The notes beneath the pieces were generated by a model. That model did not search any database and was not told where the DNA came from. It saw only the letters and a program-made list of their open reading frames with translations. The position numbers and the translations under genes are program-made. Below are positions 34,584-43,862 of a stretch of DNA of 64,000 nucleotides, piece by piece (within the stretch, counting starts at the first letter, position 1; every line of letters begins with the position of its first letter). Origin of the DNA: Bifidobacterium sp. ESL0704 (lineage in GTDB: Bacteria; Actinomycetota; Actinomycetes; Actinomycetales; Bifidobacteriaceae); the NCBI RefSeq assembly GCF_029392075.1, contig NZ_CP113929.1:372001-436000 (forward strand). The letters are read 5' to 3'.

Positions 34584-34853
34584 ATGGCTGATTACAAACT
34601 GGGTGATGGGCTGCGTACCATAGTTCTTGCAGGCATCGGGGCAATGGCGACCACCGCTGAAAAGGGGCAGGAAATCGTCGACGCGCTGGTCAAGAAGGGC
34701 GAACTGACGGTCGAGCAGGGCAAAGCTCTGAACACCGAGCTCAAGCACAAGGCGCAGGAAGTCAAAGACGATATGAAGGCCGAGAACGCCGAGGATAAGG
34801 GCAGCACTTCGGCTGCCGACAAGTCCGCTGAAAGCGACGAAAAAGCCGAGTAA
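34584..34853 (+). CDS. small phasin-like coiled-coil protein
   Basis: This 89-residue protein starts LGDGLRTIVLAGIGAMATTAEKGQEIVDALVKKGELTVEQGKALNTEL, the pattern of small phasin-family proteins (a hydrophobic helix, then KKGELT-EQGK and a charged helix). The C-terminus is a disordered Lys/Glu/Ser-rich tail. GAAAGAGG precedes the ATG. It lies 35 bp before a UbiB-type kinase gene on the same strand and is likely co-transcribed; phasin-like and UbiB genes are often adjacent in Actinobacteria and Firmicutes. Its role here is unknown, since bifidobacteria are not known to store polyhydroxyalkanoate. Confidence 0.65.
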   Translation: MADYKLGDGLRTIVLAGIGAMATTAEKGQEIVDALVKKGELTVEQGKALNTELKHKAQEVKDDMKAENAEDKGSTSAADKSAESDEKAE

Positions 34854-34888
34854 AGCTCTATAGCTGTTGACTTTGATTTCAGGTGACG

Positions 34889-36877
34889 ATGGACAACAAG
34901 GTTTCCAATGCCGCGCTGAAGGGCGACTATGCCCAAAACGGCCCCGAAGAGGCGACCGATACCGGTAGCCTCGACGCAGCCGAAGATGTTGCCGGAACGG
35001 AAGAATCTCAGCTCAGCAGGTCTAAGCCCAAAGAGACTCAACTGGAAAGGTCTAAGCCCAAGGAAAGCCAACCGGAAAGGTCTGAATCGAAAGAGTTCCG
35101 GCAGAAGGGATCGAAGCTCAAAGATTCTCGGTCTGAAGAGTCCCATCCGCAAGAGTACAATCCTGAAGAATCCTCTCAAAAAGTGTCTGTGCCGCAGACC
35201 AGTTCAACCAGCGACGATGCAGTCAGCCTTTTCGGGCGCCGTGAGTCGTTTACGCAACGCTATCACCTGACCCGTCGCGGCAAGGCCAAACGTCTCGGCC
35301 AGATCGTCAAGATCATGGGGCAGTTCGACATCGCCAAGGGACTGACGCCTCGCAAGTTGCGGCTGATGCTGGAAGCGCTCGGTCCCACCTTCGTCAAGGT
35401 CGGTCAGATGCTTTCGATGCGTTCGGAGATTCTGCCGCAGCAATATTGCGATGAGTTGGCGAAGCTGCGCGCCGATGCCGATCCGATGCCCTATCAGACC
35501 GTCGTGGAGACGCTGGAGCGGGAATATGGGTGCCCGGTGGACGAAATCTTCGCGGATATCGATCCCAAGCCGCTGGGTTCCGCCTCTCTGGCCCAGGTTC
35601 ACCGCGCCACCTTGGTCACCGGCGAAGATGTCGCGGTGAAGGTGCAGCGGCCGGGCGTGCGACAGACGATGGCGCAGGACGTCTCCATCATGCGTTCGGT
35701 GGCCAAGGCAGCCACGAAATTCATGGGCTCCACTGTGCAGGTGATCGACCTTTCAGGCGTGGTCGAGGAACTTTGGGACACCTTCGAGGATGAAACGGAC
35801 TTCTTGATAGAAGCCCGGCATCTGGCCGAATTCAAGCGTTTTTGCAAACCATACCGCTATATGGATTGCCCGAAGCCGTATATGGACCTGTGCACCCAGC
35901 ACGTTGTGGTGATGGATTATATTGACGGCATTTCACTCAACCATACCGGCAGGCTTATCGAGGAAGGCTACGATCTTAAGGAAATCGGGACCAAGCTGGT
36001 CGACAATTATGCGGCGCAGATTCTCGACAACGGTTTCTTCCATGCCGATCCGCACCCGGGCAACGTCATCATTTCCGGCGGCAAGATCGTGCTGATTGAT
36101 TTGGGTATGGTCGGTCGTCTCGACCGCAAGACCCGCCGGTTGCTGCGGCAGATGATATTCGCCGTGGGCAAGCAGGATTCGCCGGCGCTCGCCGATGGCC
36201 TGCTGCGGTTCGCGGACGCCGAGCCCGATTCCGAAGACTATCCACAGCTTCTCCGTGACCTCGATGTGATTGTGGAGGAATACGGGAAAGTCGACCTTGC
36301 TGACCTCAATATCGCGCAGTTTGCGATGGCGCTGACCAATCTTGCGCAGCGCCACGGCATCGAGGTTCCTTCGACCGTCACCACGATGAGCCGTGCGCTG
36401 GTCACGCTCGAAGGACTGCTTGACGAATTCATTCCCGACGTCAACATGATTCAGATCATCACCGACCATGCCACTACCAGCAAACGTCTGGACGAGGTCG
36501 CCGCCGGCGAGATCAAGTCGCTTGGCATCGAAGGCAACAAGGCGCTGCACGGCTCGCTCGATGCGCTTGCGGAAAGCAAGGTCGCCATGCGTATGCTCAC
36601 CCGTGGCCAGTTGCGGATGAATATGGAGGTCATCGGCAGCGAGGAGCCGCTGAAGCAGATTTCCGACATGGTCAACAGGCTTACGATGGCGCTGATCGTG
36701 GTTGGTCTGTTCGTCGGTTCGTCCATCGTCTATTACGCCGGTATGAAACCCATCGTTTTCGGCATCCCCGTGGTCGGCTTCATGGGTTATGTCGTCGCGT
36801 TCATCCTTGGTGCCTGGATCGTTTTCGACATCTATTTCAAAGGCCGCAAAGCGAAGAAAGCCGCCAAAGGCAAATAA
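34889..36877 (+). CDS. ABC1/UbiB-family atypical kinase
   Basis: The 662-residue membrane-associated protein belongs to the UbiB/AarF family, ATPases with an atypical kinase fold linked to quinone or lipid handling. Motifs are LGPTFVKVGQMLSMR (KxGQ, near residue 170), LGSASLAQVHRA (Ala-rich loop), FHADPHPGNVII (near residue 385), LIDLGMVGRL in place of DFG, and two C-terminal membrane segments followed by a basic tail KGRKAKKAAKGK. The first 115 residues are disordered, with repeated (E/S)RSKPKE units. ATG 34889 is chosen over a GTG two codons upstream. Bifidobacteria make no ubiquinone, so the substrate is probably a lipid or isoprenoid; this is inference. Confidence 0.85.
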   Translation: MDNKVSNAALKGDYAQNGPEEATDTGSLDAAEDVAGTEESQLSRSKPKETQLERSKPKESQPERSESKEFRQKGSKLKDSRSEESHPQEYNPEESSQKVSVPQTSSTSDDAVSLFGRRESFTQRYHLTRRGKAKRLGQIVKIMGQFDIAKGLTPRKLRLMLEALGPTFVKVGQMLSMRSEILPQQYCDELAKLRADADPMPYQTVVETLEREYGCPVDEIFADIDPKPLGSASLAQVHRATLVTGEDVAVKVQRPGVRQTMAQDVSIMRSVAKAATKFMGSTVQVIDLSGVVEELWDTFEDETDFLIEARHLAEFKRFCKPYRYMDCPKPYMDLCTQHVVVMDYIDGISLNHTGRLIEEGYDLKEIGTKLVDNYAAQILDNGFFHADPHPGNVIISGGKIVLIDLGMVGRLDRKTRRLLRQMIFAVGKQDSPALADGLLRFADAEPDSEDYPQLLRDLDVIVEEYGKVDLADLNIAQFAMALTNLAQRHGIEVPSTVTTMSRALVTLEGLLDEFIPDVNMIQIITDHATTSKRLDEVAAGEIKSLGIEGNKALHGSLDALAESKVAMRMLTRGQLRMNMEVIGSEEPLKQISDMVNRLTMALIVVGLFVGSSIVYYAGMKPIVFGIPVVGFMGYVVAFILGAWIVFDIYFKGRKAKKAAKGK

Positions 36878-36982
36878 TTCAATGGGGATAATGAGTTCGC
36901 CAATCAGAGTCTCTATGTCATTACAGATTCTTTGGCATTCTTGTGTTTTTGTGTAAGAGCCAGGAAAGCGTAGTTATTGAAC

Positions 36983-37028
36983 AGTAATGCCCGGGCAACG
37001 GAAGTGTTTTCGTTGCCCGGGCATTACT
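36983..37028. terminator. 18-bp stem terminator between convergent genes
   Basis: AGTAATGCCCGGGCAACG pairs perfectly with its complement across a ten-base loop. It lies between the ends of the UbiB gene and the anchored protein gene and probably stops transcription from both sides. Confidence 0.8.
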
Positions 37029-37058
37029 TGGCATGAACGGTTTTTATTGCTTACGGTT

Positions 37059-39560
37059 TCATGCATGCTTTCTGGCGAAGGTAATCGCCGTGCCGAGAAC
37101 AAACAGGGTTAGGGTCAACAATTCTAGGGAAAGGACTGTTGAACCGGTTGCGCTGAGTTGCTTGTGGCCATCGGTGTTTTGCTGCTTCTGTGATCTATGC
37201 GGTTTGTTCGATAGTCCAGGCTGTCCAGGCAAGTTGGGCTGATTGGGTCGAACAGGCTGGTTCGGCCGGTTCGGCTGGTTGGGATTCGTCCCTGAACTCA
37301 CGGGTACCAGATTCTTCACCGCTGTCTGCAAACCATTCAAAGCAGCGGTTGCTTCCTCTTCAGTCGAATTGTTGTTCGAAAGAACCTGCTTTGCCTTTGT
37401 AAGGGCTTCGCTTACAGCGGCCCAAGAGTCAGGTGTGTAGGAGCTTTGCTTGAGTTTCTCCGCATTCGCTACGGCAGATTCCAGCACGTCTTTTTGCGTA
37501 TTGGAAACCGTAATCTCCAATTGGGCAAGTACCTCATCTTCGCCTTGAACAGCTATCGACGTATTCGGGTTGTTGTTCGCCTTTGCCGTAATGGTTGCCT
37601 TTCCGGCTTTGAGAGCAGTGGCTTTGCCGTTTGCGTCTATGGACACTACCGAGTTATCTGAAGAAGACCATGTCACGGATTTATCTGTGGCATCTTCAGG
37701 CGTAACCGTAGCGGTCAATTGCATAGCGCCGCCGCGTTTCATGGCTAATTTGCCATCGACGGCTCCCGGTGCAGAGATCGTGATGCCGGTGGCAGATACA
37801 ACTGTAGGGGTTTGTGCCTTGCCGAGGTTTTCAGATTTGTAGGCCTCCGCATGGCCTGCGGCATCCTGAGCGTAGTAGTGGACATAGGTATCGGCGTTCG
37901 ATGCGAGTTGAACATGGATCTTGTCGTTATCCGTATACGTGCCCCACATCGTGTTCTCGTTGCTCTTCGGGTTCGAGGACGGACCGGTGGAGTAAAGGAC
38001 ACGGGTGACGCCGGATCCCTTGTCTCCATCCGAGGACTGAAGAGCGATTGTCATGTCTTTGCCATTGTTCGCCAAGGTCTTCTTGGTTATGGTCGTCGTG
38101 GGCGCTTGCGTGTCGATTTTGATGCTCTGCTTTTGCGTTTGCGTCTTGTTGTTGGCGTCGGTGGCTCTGCCTTCGACGGTGACTGATCCCTGCAAATCGA
38201 TGGCGGTTGCACCATGGTAGGTTTGCCAGGCACCATTGTCGATTCGATAATCAAGGGCCGTGATCGGGACGTTGGAAACACCTCTTTGGGCGGTGAGGGT
38301 AAACATTGGCTTTGAGGTATACCATCCGGTCGCGCCGAGAGCGTCTTGGTCGAAGTCCAGGGAAACTACAGGAGGGGCATCTGTCGGCGAGGGCTCGACG
38401 ACGATAAATGTGGCAGAGGATTGAATGCTCGTGCCCGCAACGGTGCCGTCGACCGTTCCCATGTCATCGACTGCGTCATAATCGGCGGCAGTGAGAGCTG
38501 ATGTGTCCCAGGTCACTGCGACGCCGGACTGTTTGGAGCCATCCGCATATTGTACATATACGGTATTCGGGAAGACCGGCGCGATGCCCGCAGTGGTGAG
38601 CGTGGAGACATATTCCACATCGGTTATCGTTGTGTCAAGCGTTGCGAACGTCGACAATGATGCCTCAACTGCCGTGGCCGGTATGGTTTTGCCTCCATAT
38701 GTGCCGGCCGTGGTCGTACCGTGTACCGTCTTCGTGGTGCCGGCCGTGCCATAGTCTTCTGCGGGAATGGAATTCCACGTTACCGGAAGTTTAACGGTCG
38801 GCCCGTTCTCCGGTGTCGCCCATATGTGTGTGGGCAATTGGGAGGTGGGGTTTACGCCAATGGTTGTGCGCAGGTAGATTTCCTGTGTCCAAAGGAACTC
38901 GTCAGGTGCGCCCGGGTCGACTGGTTCCTCTTGGCTGGTTCCGAACACCTGCCATTCTCCGAGTGTTATGCCTCTGTTGTCATTCGCTCGTTTCATGACC
39001 GTCAGGCGTAGCGCCTTGGTGGTTACTTCATCGAACGTGTACGTAAAGGGTCCGTAATTGCTTTTGGTCGGTGTCTCGGGGAAGTCCTGATCGGTGACCA
39101 AATTACTGATTTCCTCGAAGTCTCCGGTTGACGAGTTGAGATACTCGATTTTGACGTTCGAGGGGAGCAGCACGCCGCCGTCTCCTCCGACGACATTGTT
39201 GTAATACCAAATCTTCGAAGAGGAGATGGTAACGGGGCGCTTCCATGTGTATGTCGCGTTTTCACTGGGACTTACGTTGCCCCATGTGCCCCATCCCTTA
39301 TAGTCGCTGGCATCGGGAGAGCCGTCGTTGAGTGCATTCGGGCCTCCCTGCCAACCGGTTGAATAGCTGGCGACGACATCCGGCGCATTGCCATTGCCGG
39401 ATGCTGCGTTTGCGGCGACGTTTTCGTCTGCTTGCGGCCTGGGCCCGGCGTTCGCTGTCTGAGCGATGGCAGTGCCGGTGAGCAATGTCGCTACTGCTAC
39501 GGAAATAGCCATAATGCGGGCCAGCCACGGCTTCGTGTTGTGTCTGGTAATCATATACAT
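37059..39560 (-). CDS. cell-wall-anchored multidomain protein without catalytic domain
   Basis: The 833-residue product has a Sec signal peptide (cleavage near ANA-GP, residue 38), then an F5/8-type-C-like sugar-binding module (residues about 60-210, WGTWGNVSPSENATYTW to ITLGEWQVFG), two bacterial Ig-like modules with the xVTW signature, a further beta domain, a BIG2-like module (VTWSSSDNSVVSIDANGKATALKAG), one FIVAR module (SYTPDSWAAVSEALTKAKQVL) and a Pro/Asn-rich wall spanner. The end is a sorting signal: LSATG, hydrophobic segment, ARKHA. No glycosidase domain is seen. It lies 74 bp after the Tat-targeted GH127 gene, most likely in one operon, and could hold that enzyme or its polymer at the cell surface. 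Confidence 0.8.
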   Translation of the reverse strand: MYMITRHNTKPWLARIMAISVAVATLLTGTAIAQTANAGPRPQADENVAANAASGNGNAPDVVASYSTGWQGGPNALNDGSPDASDYKGWGTWGNVSPSENATYTWKRPVTISSSKIWYYNNVVGGDGGVLLPSNVKIEYLNSSTGDFEEISNLVTDQDFPETPTKSNYGPFTYTFDEVTTKALRLTVMKRANDNRGITLGEWQVFGTSQEEPVDPGAPDEFLWTQEIYLRTTIGVNPTSQLPTHIWATPENGPTVKLPVTWNSIPAEDYGTAGTTKTVHGTTTAGTYGGKTIPATAVEASLSTFATLDTTITDVEYVSTLTTAGIAPVFPNTVYVQYADGSKQSGVAVTWDTSALTAADYDAVDDMGTVDGTVAGTSIQSSATFIVVEPSPTDAPPVVSLDFDQDALGATGWYTSKPMFTLTAQRGVSNVPITALDYRIDNGAWQTYHGATAIDLQGSVTVEGRATDANNKTQTQKQSIKIDTQAPTTTITKKTLANNGKDMTIALQSSDGDKGSGVTRVLYSTGPSSNPKSNENTMWGTYTDNDKIHVQLASNADTYVHYYAQDAAGHAEAYKSENLGKAQTPTVVSATGITISAPGAVDGKLAMKRGGAMQLTATVTPEDATDKSVTWSSSDNSVVSIDANGKATALKAGKATITAKANNNPNTSIAVQGEDEVLAQLEITVSNTQKDVLESAVANAEKLKQSSYTPDSWAAVSEALTKAKQVLSNNNSTEEEATAALNGLQTAVKNLVPVSSGTNPNQPNRPNQPVRPNQPNLPGQPGLSNKPHRSQKQQNTDGHKQLSATGSTVLSLELLTLTLFVLGTAITFARKHA

Positions 39561-39634
39561 AGATAAAATCCTTTATATTTTTTCTGTGAATGCTTGTTGT
39601 CTGGTTCGAAAGTGATGGATGCGTGGTTCAAGGC

Positions 39635-42013
39635 TTATGACATCTTTGCCCTGCTGGCAGCCAGCAGTATGACTTGCCGGTCGCGGCTGGACAACAGCCC
39701 ATCACGCTGGTATTGAGTGCTTTGCTCGGTGACTCGTCTCAGGAAAGCCGCCCTGTTCGCAAACGGGGCACCCTTCCAGATGTCGTCCATCAGGGTTGAG
39801 GCGGGTGTTTGCTCTGTCGCGGGACGCTTCGGGTTGCGCACTGAAGTCATTTTTCCTGCGAAACCGATCAGGTCATCCTTGCGCTGGAAATACATGTGGT
39901 ATGGAGAGTTGTTCCCGTTGTAGGCGGGTTCGAACTCATCGCCGTCGATGATGAAACAATTCGGTTTATCGGCAGGCTCCTTGGTGATTCCGAGCTTGAT
40001 GGTGCCGTCCAGTCCCATTAGTGCATAGAAACTGCGACCGATGAATTTCGTCGCGGGATTCAAGGCGTTGAGCACGGTCGGTCCATAGAACAAGGCTTGT
40101 ATCTCCTTGCGATCGTATGTGCTTTCCGTACGGAATTTCATCGGAAGCGTAACGGTGATGGCATCGTTCTGGTTCCAAGGCTGGGATAATGTCGCGTACG
40201 TGCCCGGCTTTATCCCTGAGATCACAGTGCCGTTGACGGCGATTTTGGCATTGTCGGCCCATGCGGGAATCCTGATTTTGATTTTTAGGTTCTTCGCCTT
40301 GTTGCCGACTTGTTCAAGGGTGATCGTGGACGTCTCGGCTTCCGGATAGTTGGTCTCCTGCTTGAGCTTCAGACCAGTGTCCTGCCAATCAAGTGTCGAT
40401 GGCATGAAGAGATTGACATAGAGCTCGGTGCTGTCGGAGGAATGGAAGTAGATCGAATCCTGATACTTCGAGTGGCTCTCCAGGGCGCTTCCGCCGCAGC
40501 AGGTTCCGACGTTGCCGTCACCGTATTCCTTGATGGTTCCCGGATTGACCGGATACATGTAGCAGTTGCCGGGGGTGAGGTCGGCGACTGAATCGATGTC
40601 ACGTGACTTGCCGCCGAGGATATGGTTGAGCAATGTGCGCTCGTAATAATCCATGTACTCGGGCTTCTGGTCGATGAAGAAGAGGCATCGCGTGATTTTG
40701 AGCATGTTGTAGGCTGCGCATGATTCGCAGTTGCGGGTTCCGATGTCTCCGGCCACCGTATGCGCCGGTCCCCACAGCTCGCCTTCGCCGGTACCTCCAT
40801 GGGCATACATACGACCCGGAACCACCATATTCCACAGTCCCTCGGTTGCCTTGAGGTATTTGTCCCCTTCGCCGATGGCGGCGTCTTTGGCATAGCCCAC
40901 GAATTGAGGAAGATGCTGATTGGCGTGCATTCCGTCCAAGACGTCGACGCCGTCGCCGCAGTTGTCGATAAGCTTATCGGTGTCAAAGCAATGAGAGGCT
41001 TTCAGGAACTCGTCACGCTTCGGGTCGTTACTTGATTCCTCGTACAGATCGATGAGCGCGTCGTTCATGCCGCCGTATTCTCCACCGATGTAAATGCCCC
41101 ACATCTTTTGCAGTTGGGGCTTTGTGCATTTGCTCAGTCTGGAATAAGTCCAATGGCCGATACCTTGGGCGAGATCCAGGGCTTTGGCATTGCCGGTCTG
41201 CTGGTAGCAGGCAACGAGTCCGGCAAGAATCTTGTGCTCCGTGTACCAAGGAGCCCAAATTTCGCCGTAAGGAGCATATTCCTCTATGGCTTTGAACTGC
41301 CATTCCCCGTATGCTGCGAGGAATCCGGGATGCGAATACCTGGGCTTGCCTTGATAGGTTTGGGCGGCCAGCGCTTCTCTGCATTCATACAATCCGTCGA
41401 TGAGATCGTTGATCTTCTTCAGGATCGCCGCGTCTCCGCTTTCTGCGTAGGCCTGCGCCAACATGGACATGAAATGACCGGTGTAATGGCCTCTCAACAA
41501 ACCATCGGAGCCGTTCTTGTTCTGTCCGCGTTGATATTCGAAAGGCCCCCATGATTGCTCTTTGGCGATGGCTTTGTCATCCTTCGGATAGTTCTCCCAT
41601 CCGCCTGCGGGTTCCACGCCTTTGTCGTCAAGACCTGCGTTGGTTCTAAAGCACGCGAGCAGACGGTCGATTGGATAGGCTTGGGCCAAAGCCAGGATGC
41701 TCTGCTGGGCTCGGCTGAACACCCCGCCGTTCAATTTCACGTCGGTAAGAGCGAAGGGCTGAACCTTCCAGCCCTTGAGTTGAGCGGGCTTGGGACGATT
41801 TTGAGTTGATTGACGAACCTTGGCGGCTGCCTGGGTTACTTGGGCGGTGGGCGTCTTTGCCGTCGGCTTTGTCTGTGCCATTGCCGGCACGGGATTGGCT
41901 GCAAAAGCCCCGGAAACGGCGAGAGTTCCTCCTATCGCCGCTGCTCCGAGAAGGACTGAACGACGAGAGATCTCGTGGTCGTGCCTTTCTTTCAGATCTT
42001 TGCTAGAACTCAT
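39635..42013 (-). CDS. Tat-exported beta-L-arabinofuranosidase, GH127/GH146 type
   Basis: The 792-residue protein begins with a twin-arginine signal: n-region, then S16-R-R-S-V-L-L22, a weakly hydrophobic h-region and an AMA-Q cleavage site near residue 46. The (alpha/alpha)6 barrel carries the zinc/cysteine site of the family: E430-S-C432 and C505-C506 in GTCCGG, with a likely acid/base Glu410 or Glu412 in GTGEGELW. In characterised GH127 enzymes a zinc-bound cysteine is the nucleophile. ESCAAYNMLKITR and ELYVNLFMPSTLDW resemble GH146 more than classical GH127. AAAGGAACCAAC precedes the ATG. It is divergent from the tat genes and has no anchor of its own. Specificity for arabinofuranose is inferred from family and locus. 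Confidence 0.87.
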   Translation of the reverse strand: MSSSKDLKERHDHEISRRSVLLGAAAIGGTLAVSGAFAANPVPAMAQTKPTAKTPTAQVTQAAAKVRQSTQNRPKPAQLKGWKVQPFALTDVKLNGGVFSRAQQSILALAQAYPIDRLLACFRTNAGLDDKGVEPAGGWENYPKDDKAIAKEQSWGPFEYQRGQNKNGSDGLLRGHYTGHFMSMLAQAYAESGDAAILKKINDLIDGLYECREALAAQTYQGKPRYSHPGFLAAYGEWQFKAIEEYAPYGEIWAPWYTEHKILAGLVACYQQTGNAKALDLAQGIGHWTYSRLSKCTKPQLQKMWGIYIGGEYGGMNDALIDLYEESSNDPKRDEFLKASHCFDTDKLIDNCGDGVDVLDGMHANQHLPQFVGYAKDAAIGEGDKYLKATEGLWNMVVPGRMYAHGGTGEGELWGPAHTVAGDIGTRNCESCAAYNMLKITRCLFFIDQKPEYMDYYERTLLNHILGGKSRDIDSVADLTPGNCYMYPVNPGTIKEYGDGNVGTCCGGSALESHSKYQDSIYFHSSDSTELYVNLFMPSTLDWQDTGLKLKQETNYPEAETSTITLEQVGNKAKNLKIKIRIPAWADNAKIAVNGTVISGIKPGTYATLSQPWNQNDAITVTLPMKFRTESTYDRKEIQALFYGPTVLNALNPATKFIGRSFYALMGLDGTIKLGITKEPADKPNCFIIDGDEFEPAYNGNNSPYHMYFQRKDDLIGFAGKMTSVRNPKRPATEQTPASTLMDDIWKGAPFANRAAFLRRVTEQSTQYQRDGLLSSRDRQVILLAASRAKMS

Positions 42014-42069
42014 GTTGGTTCCTTTCTTGCGTCATTGCGCGAAACCATTGCTTTTATTTTTGAAATACG

Positions 42070-42276
42070 TTGATGCAGAGAATGGTTCATATGGTGTCTG
42101 AACGCTGGAAGATTATGTAATGCTCTGCATCAATGCATCACAAATGCGATGCCTGTAAAAGCATCACGCGTTTTTAAAATAACATAATCCGATAATGATT
42201 ATCGTAAAATCATTTAAAAGTTATGGAATTGTTATTTTTGGATTATTGTTATCGAAGTTAGTTTTTATGCTATATT
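42070..42276. promoter_or_regulatory. divergent control region between GH127 and tatA
   Basis: This 332-bp AT-rich gap has TGATGC/GCATCA sites at 42071, 42127, 42135 and 42161; two of them form TTGATGCAGAG...CTCTGCATCAA (42070-42080 and 42123-42133). A separate palindrome CGATAAT-G-ATTATCG lies at 42190-42204. An extended -10, TGCTATATT (42268-42276), should serve tatA. The shared sites suggest one regulator for enzyme and translocase. Confidence 0.5.
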
Positions 42277-42345
42277 GTTGTGTGTTCGTTATGGCGAAAT
42301 GGTGTCCGGCATGACGGTCTGGAAGAGCTGAACATAGGAGTTATT

Positions 42346-42573
42346 ATGGCTAATCTCAGACCCACTGAGCTCATTCTTATCCTCGCCATCGTTTTGTTGC
42401 TGTTTGGAGCAAAGAAGCTTCCCGATCTCGCTCGAAGCATCGGCGAATCCCTCAAGGTTTTCCGTAAGGAAACCTCGGATGACGCTCCTGGGGCAAGTGA
42501 GGCAAAGTCGGGCCAGATGGCTGACGAGGCATCTCAAGATACGGGCAAAGCCGCCGATTCAAAGGGTAAATGA
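42346..42573 (+). CDS. tatA: twin-arginine translocase subunit TatA
   Basis: TatA oligomers form the pathway for folded proteins across the membrane. The 75-residue protein has the exact family plan: short N-terminus, one membrane helix (ELILILAIVLLLFGA), the FGAKKLPDLARSIGESLKVFRKE amphipathic helix and a charged, flexible tail. AGGAG lies five bases before the ATG; the frame extends upstream but without a ribosome site. It heads the plus-strand tatA-tatC-tatB group, divergent from a gene for a protein with a Tat signal. Confidence 0.93.
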   Translation: MANLRPTELILILAIVLLLFGAKKLPDLARSIGESLKVFRKETSDDAPGASEAKSGQMADEASQDTGKAADSKGK

Positions 42574-42701
42574 TATTTTTCTCGGTTGAGAATAGATAGT
42601 TTTCGTATTGTCTGATATGGCGATTCGATGTTGTGATGTCGCTATGCTGCCTTGTCGCTACGGCATATGGCAATACATATGAACTTTGGGATTCGGGGTC
42701 G

Positions 42702-43715
42702 ATGATGATGGATAACGATGAGGTCTTCCAACGAACTGTGGCCATTCCGCCGCAGCTGGTTCCGGATGATTCGACGAAGTTGAGTCTTGACGATCTCATG
42801 GCCGACGATTCTGTACGGGCGGAACCGTCAAAGGGCTCTCATGCCTCAAAGCGCAAGGTGAAAAGGCATGGGAATCCTGAGGCGATGATGAGCTTGGGGG
42901 AGCACCTTGCCGAATTTCGCAAGCGCCTTGTACTGTCGTTGGCGGCCATTTCGGTAATGACCGTTTTTGGCTGGTATCTCAGCGATCCGATATTCGCGAT
43001 TCTGCAAGGACCGTTTTTAAGTGCCTCGAAAAGTCATAATGGACCGATGTCGATCACGTTTAACGGCGTGGCCTCGGCGTTCAATATGCGTTTGCAGATT
43101 GGCATCTTTGTCGGTGTCGTGGCGTCTTCGCCGTGGTGGGTCTATCAGCTCTGGGCATTCATCAATCCTGGTCTGAAGCGAAAGGAGCGATGGACGGCCG
43201 TGGCGTTCATCGCGGCTTCGATCCCGCTGTTCCTGACCGGGGCTTGGCTGGCATGGGCGTTCTTGCCTCAGGCCGTCGCTATCCTCGCGGATTTTGCACC
43301 CGCCAATACGGCCACATTGCTGAGTGCCGATGTCTATTTTACGTTTATTATCCATATGACGGTTGCTTTCGGTTTGGCGTTTTTATTGCCGGTGGTCATG
43401 GTGGCATTGACCATGATGGACGTGGTGTCGTGGAAAACCTGGCTGCATGGATGGAGAATGGCCATCGTGGCCGCGTTTGTTTTTGCCGCTGTGGCCACTC
43501 CGACAGGTGATATCGGTACGCTGTGTGCGCTTGGATTGCCCATTTGTGGCATTTACGGCTTGGCGGTATTTGCCTGTTGGCTGTGTGGCAGGATTCAGGT
43601 GCTGAAACTCAAGCTTCTGCTTGTTTGGTGGAAGGTTCGAGATTTCTTCTCGAAACGCAAGGCAGCGATACGGCGTCACCGAATGAGGACGAGCGATATG
43701 ACGACAGTTGAATAA
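42702..43715 (+). CDS. tatC: twin-arginine translocase subunit TatC
   Basis: TatC recognises the twin-arginine signal. The core begins MSLGEHLAEFRKRLVLSL, the conserved N-terminal motif. Six membrane segments follow, with WWVYQLWAFINPGLKRKER in the first periplasmic/cytoplasmic loops and the conserved AVATPTGDIG near the last pair of segments. A 60-residue hydrophilic N-terminal extension rich in Asp, Lys and Arg precedes the core, and a basic C-tail ends it. Three ATGs in a row (42702, 42705, 42708) are possible starts, with TTCGGGG upstream. tatB follows after 147 bp. Confidence 0.92.
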   Translation: MMMDNDEVFQRTVAIPPQLVPDDSTKLSLDDLMADDSVRAEPSKGSHASKRKVKRHGNPEAMMSLGEHLAEFRKRLVLSLAAISVMTVFGWYLSDPIFAILQGPFLSASKSHNGPMSITFNGVASAFNMRLQIGIFVGVVASSPWWVYQLWAFINPGLKRKERWTAVAFIAASIPLFLTGAWLAWAFLPQAVAILADFAPANTATLLSADVYFTFIIHMTVAFGLAFLLPVVMVALTMMDVVSWKTWLHGWRMAIVAAFVFAAVATPTGDIGTLCALGLPICGIYGLAVFACWLCGRIQVLKLKLLLVWWKVRDFFSKRKAAIRRHRMRTSDMTTVE

Positions 43716-43862
43716 GGTCTGGTTTCTCTGCGTTGAAGCTGCTATTTGGTTGTTATGCCGCGCAATGAGCGTATCGATGACGGCAATGGTCGGCGATGAT
43801 CGAACGGCACGGCAGGTTTTGCCTATGATCAAGATGCTTTGTACTGATGTCTGGAGGTAAAG

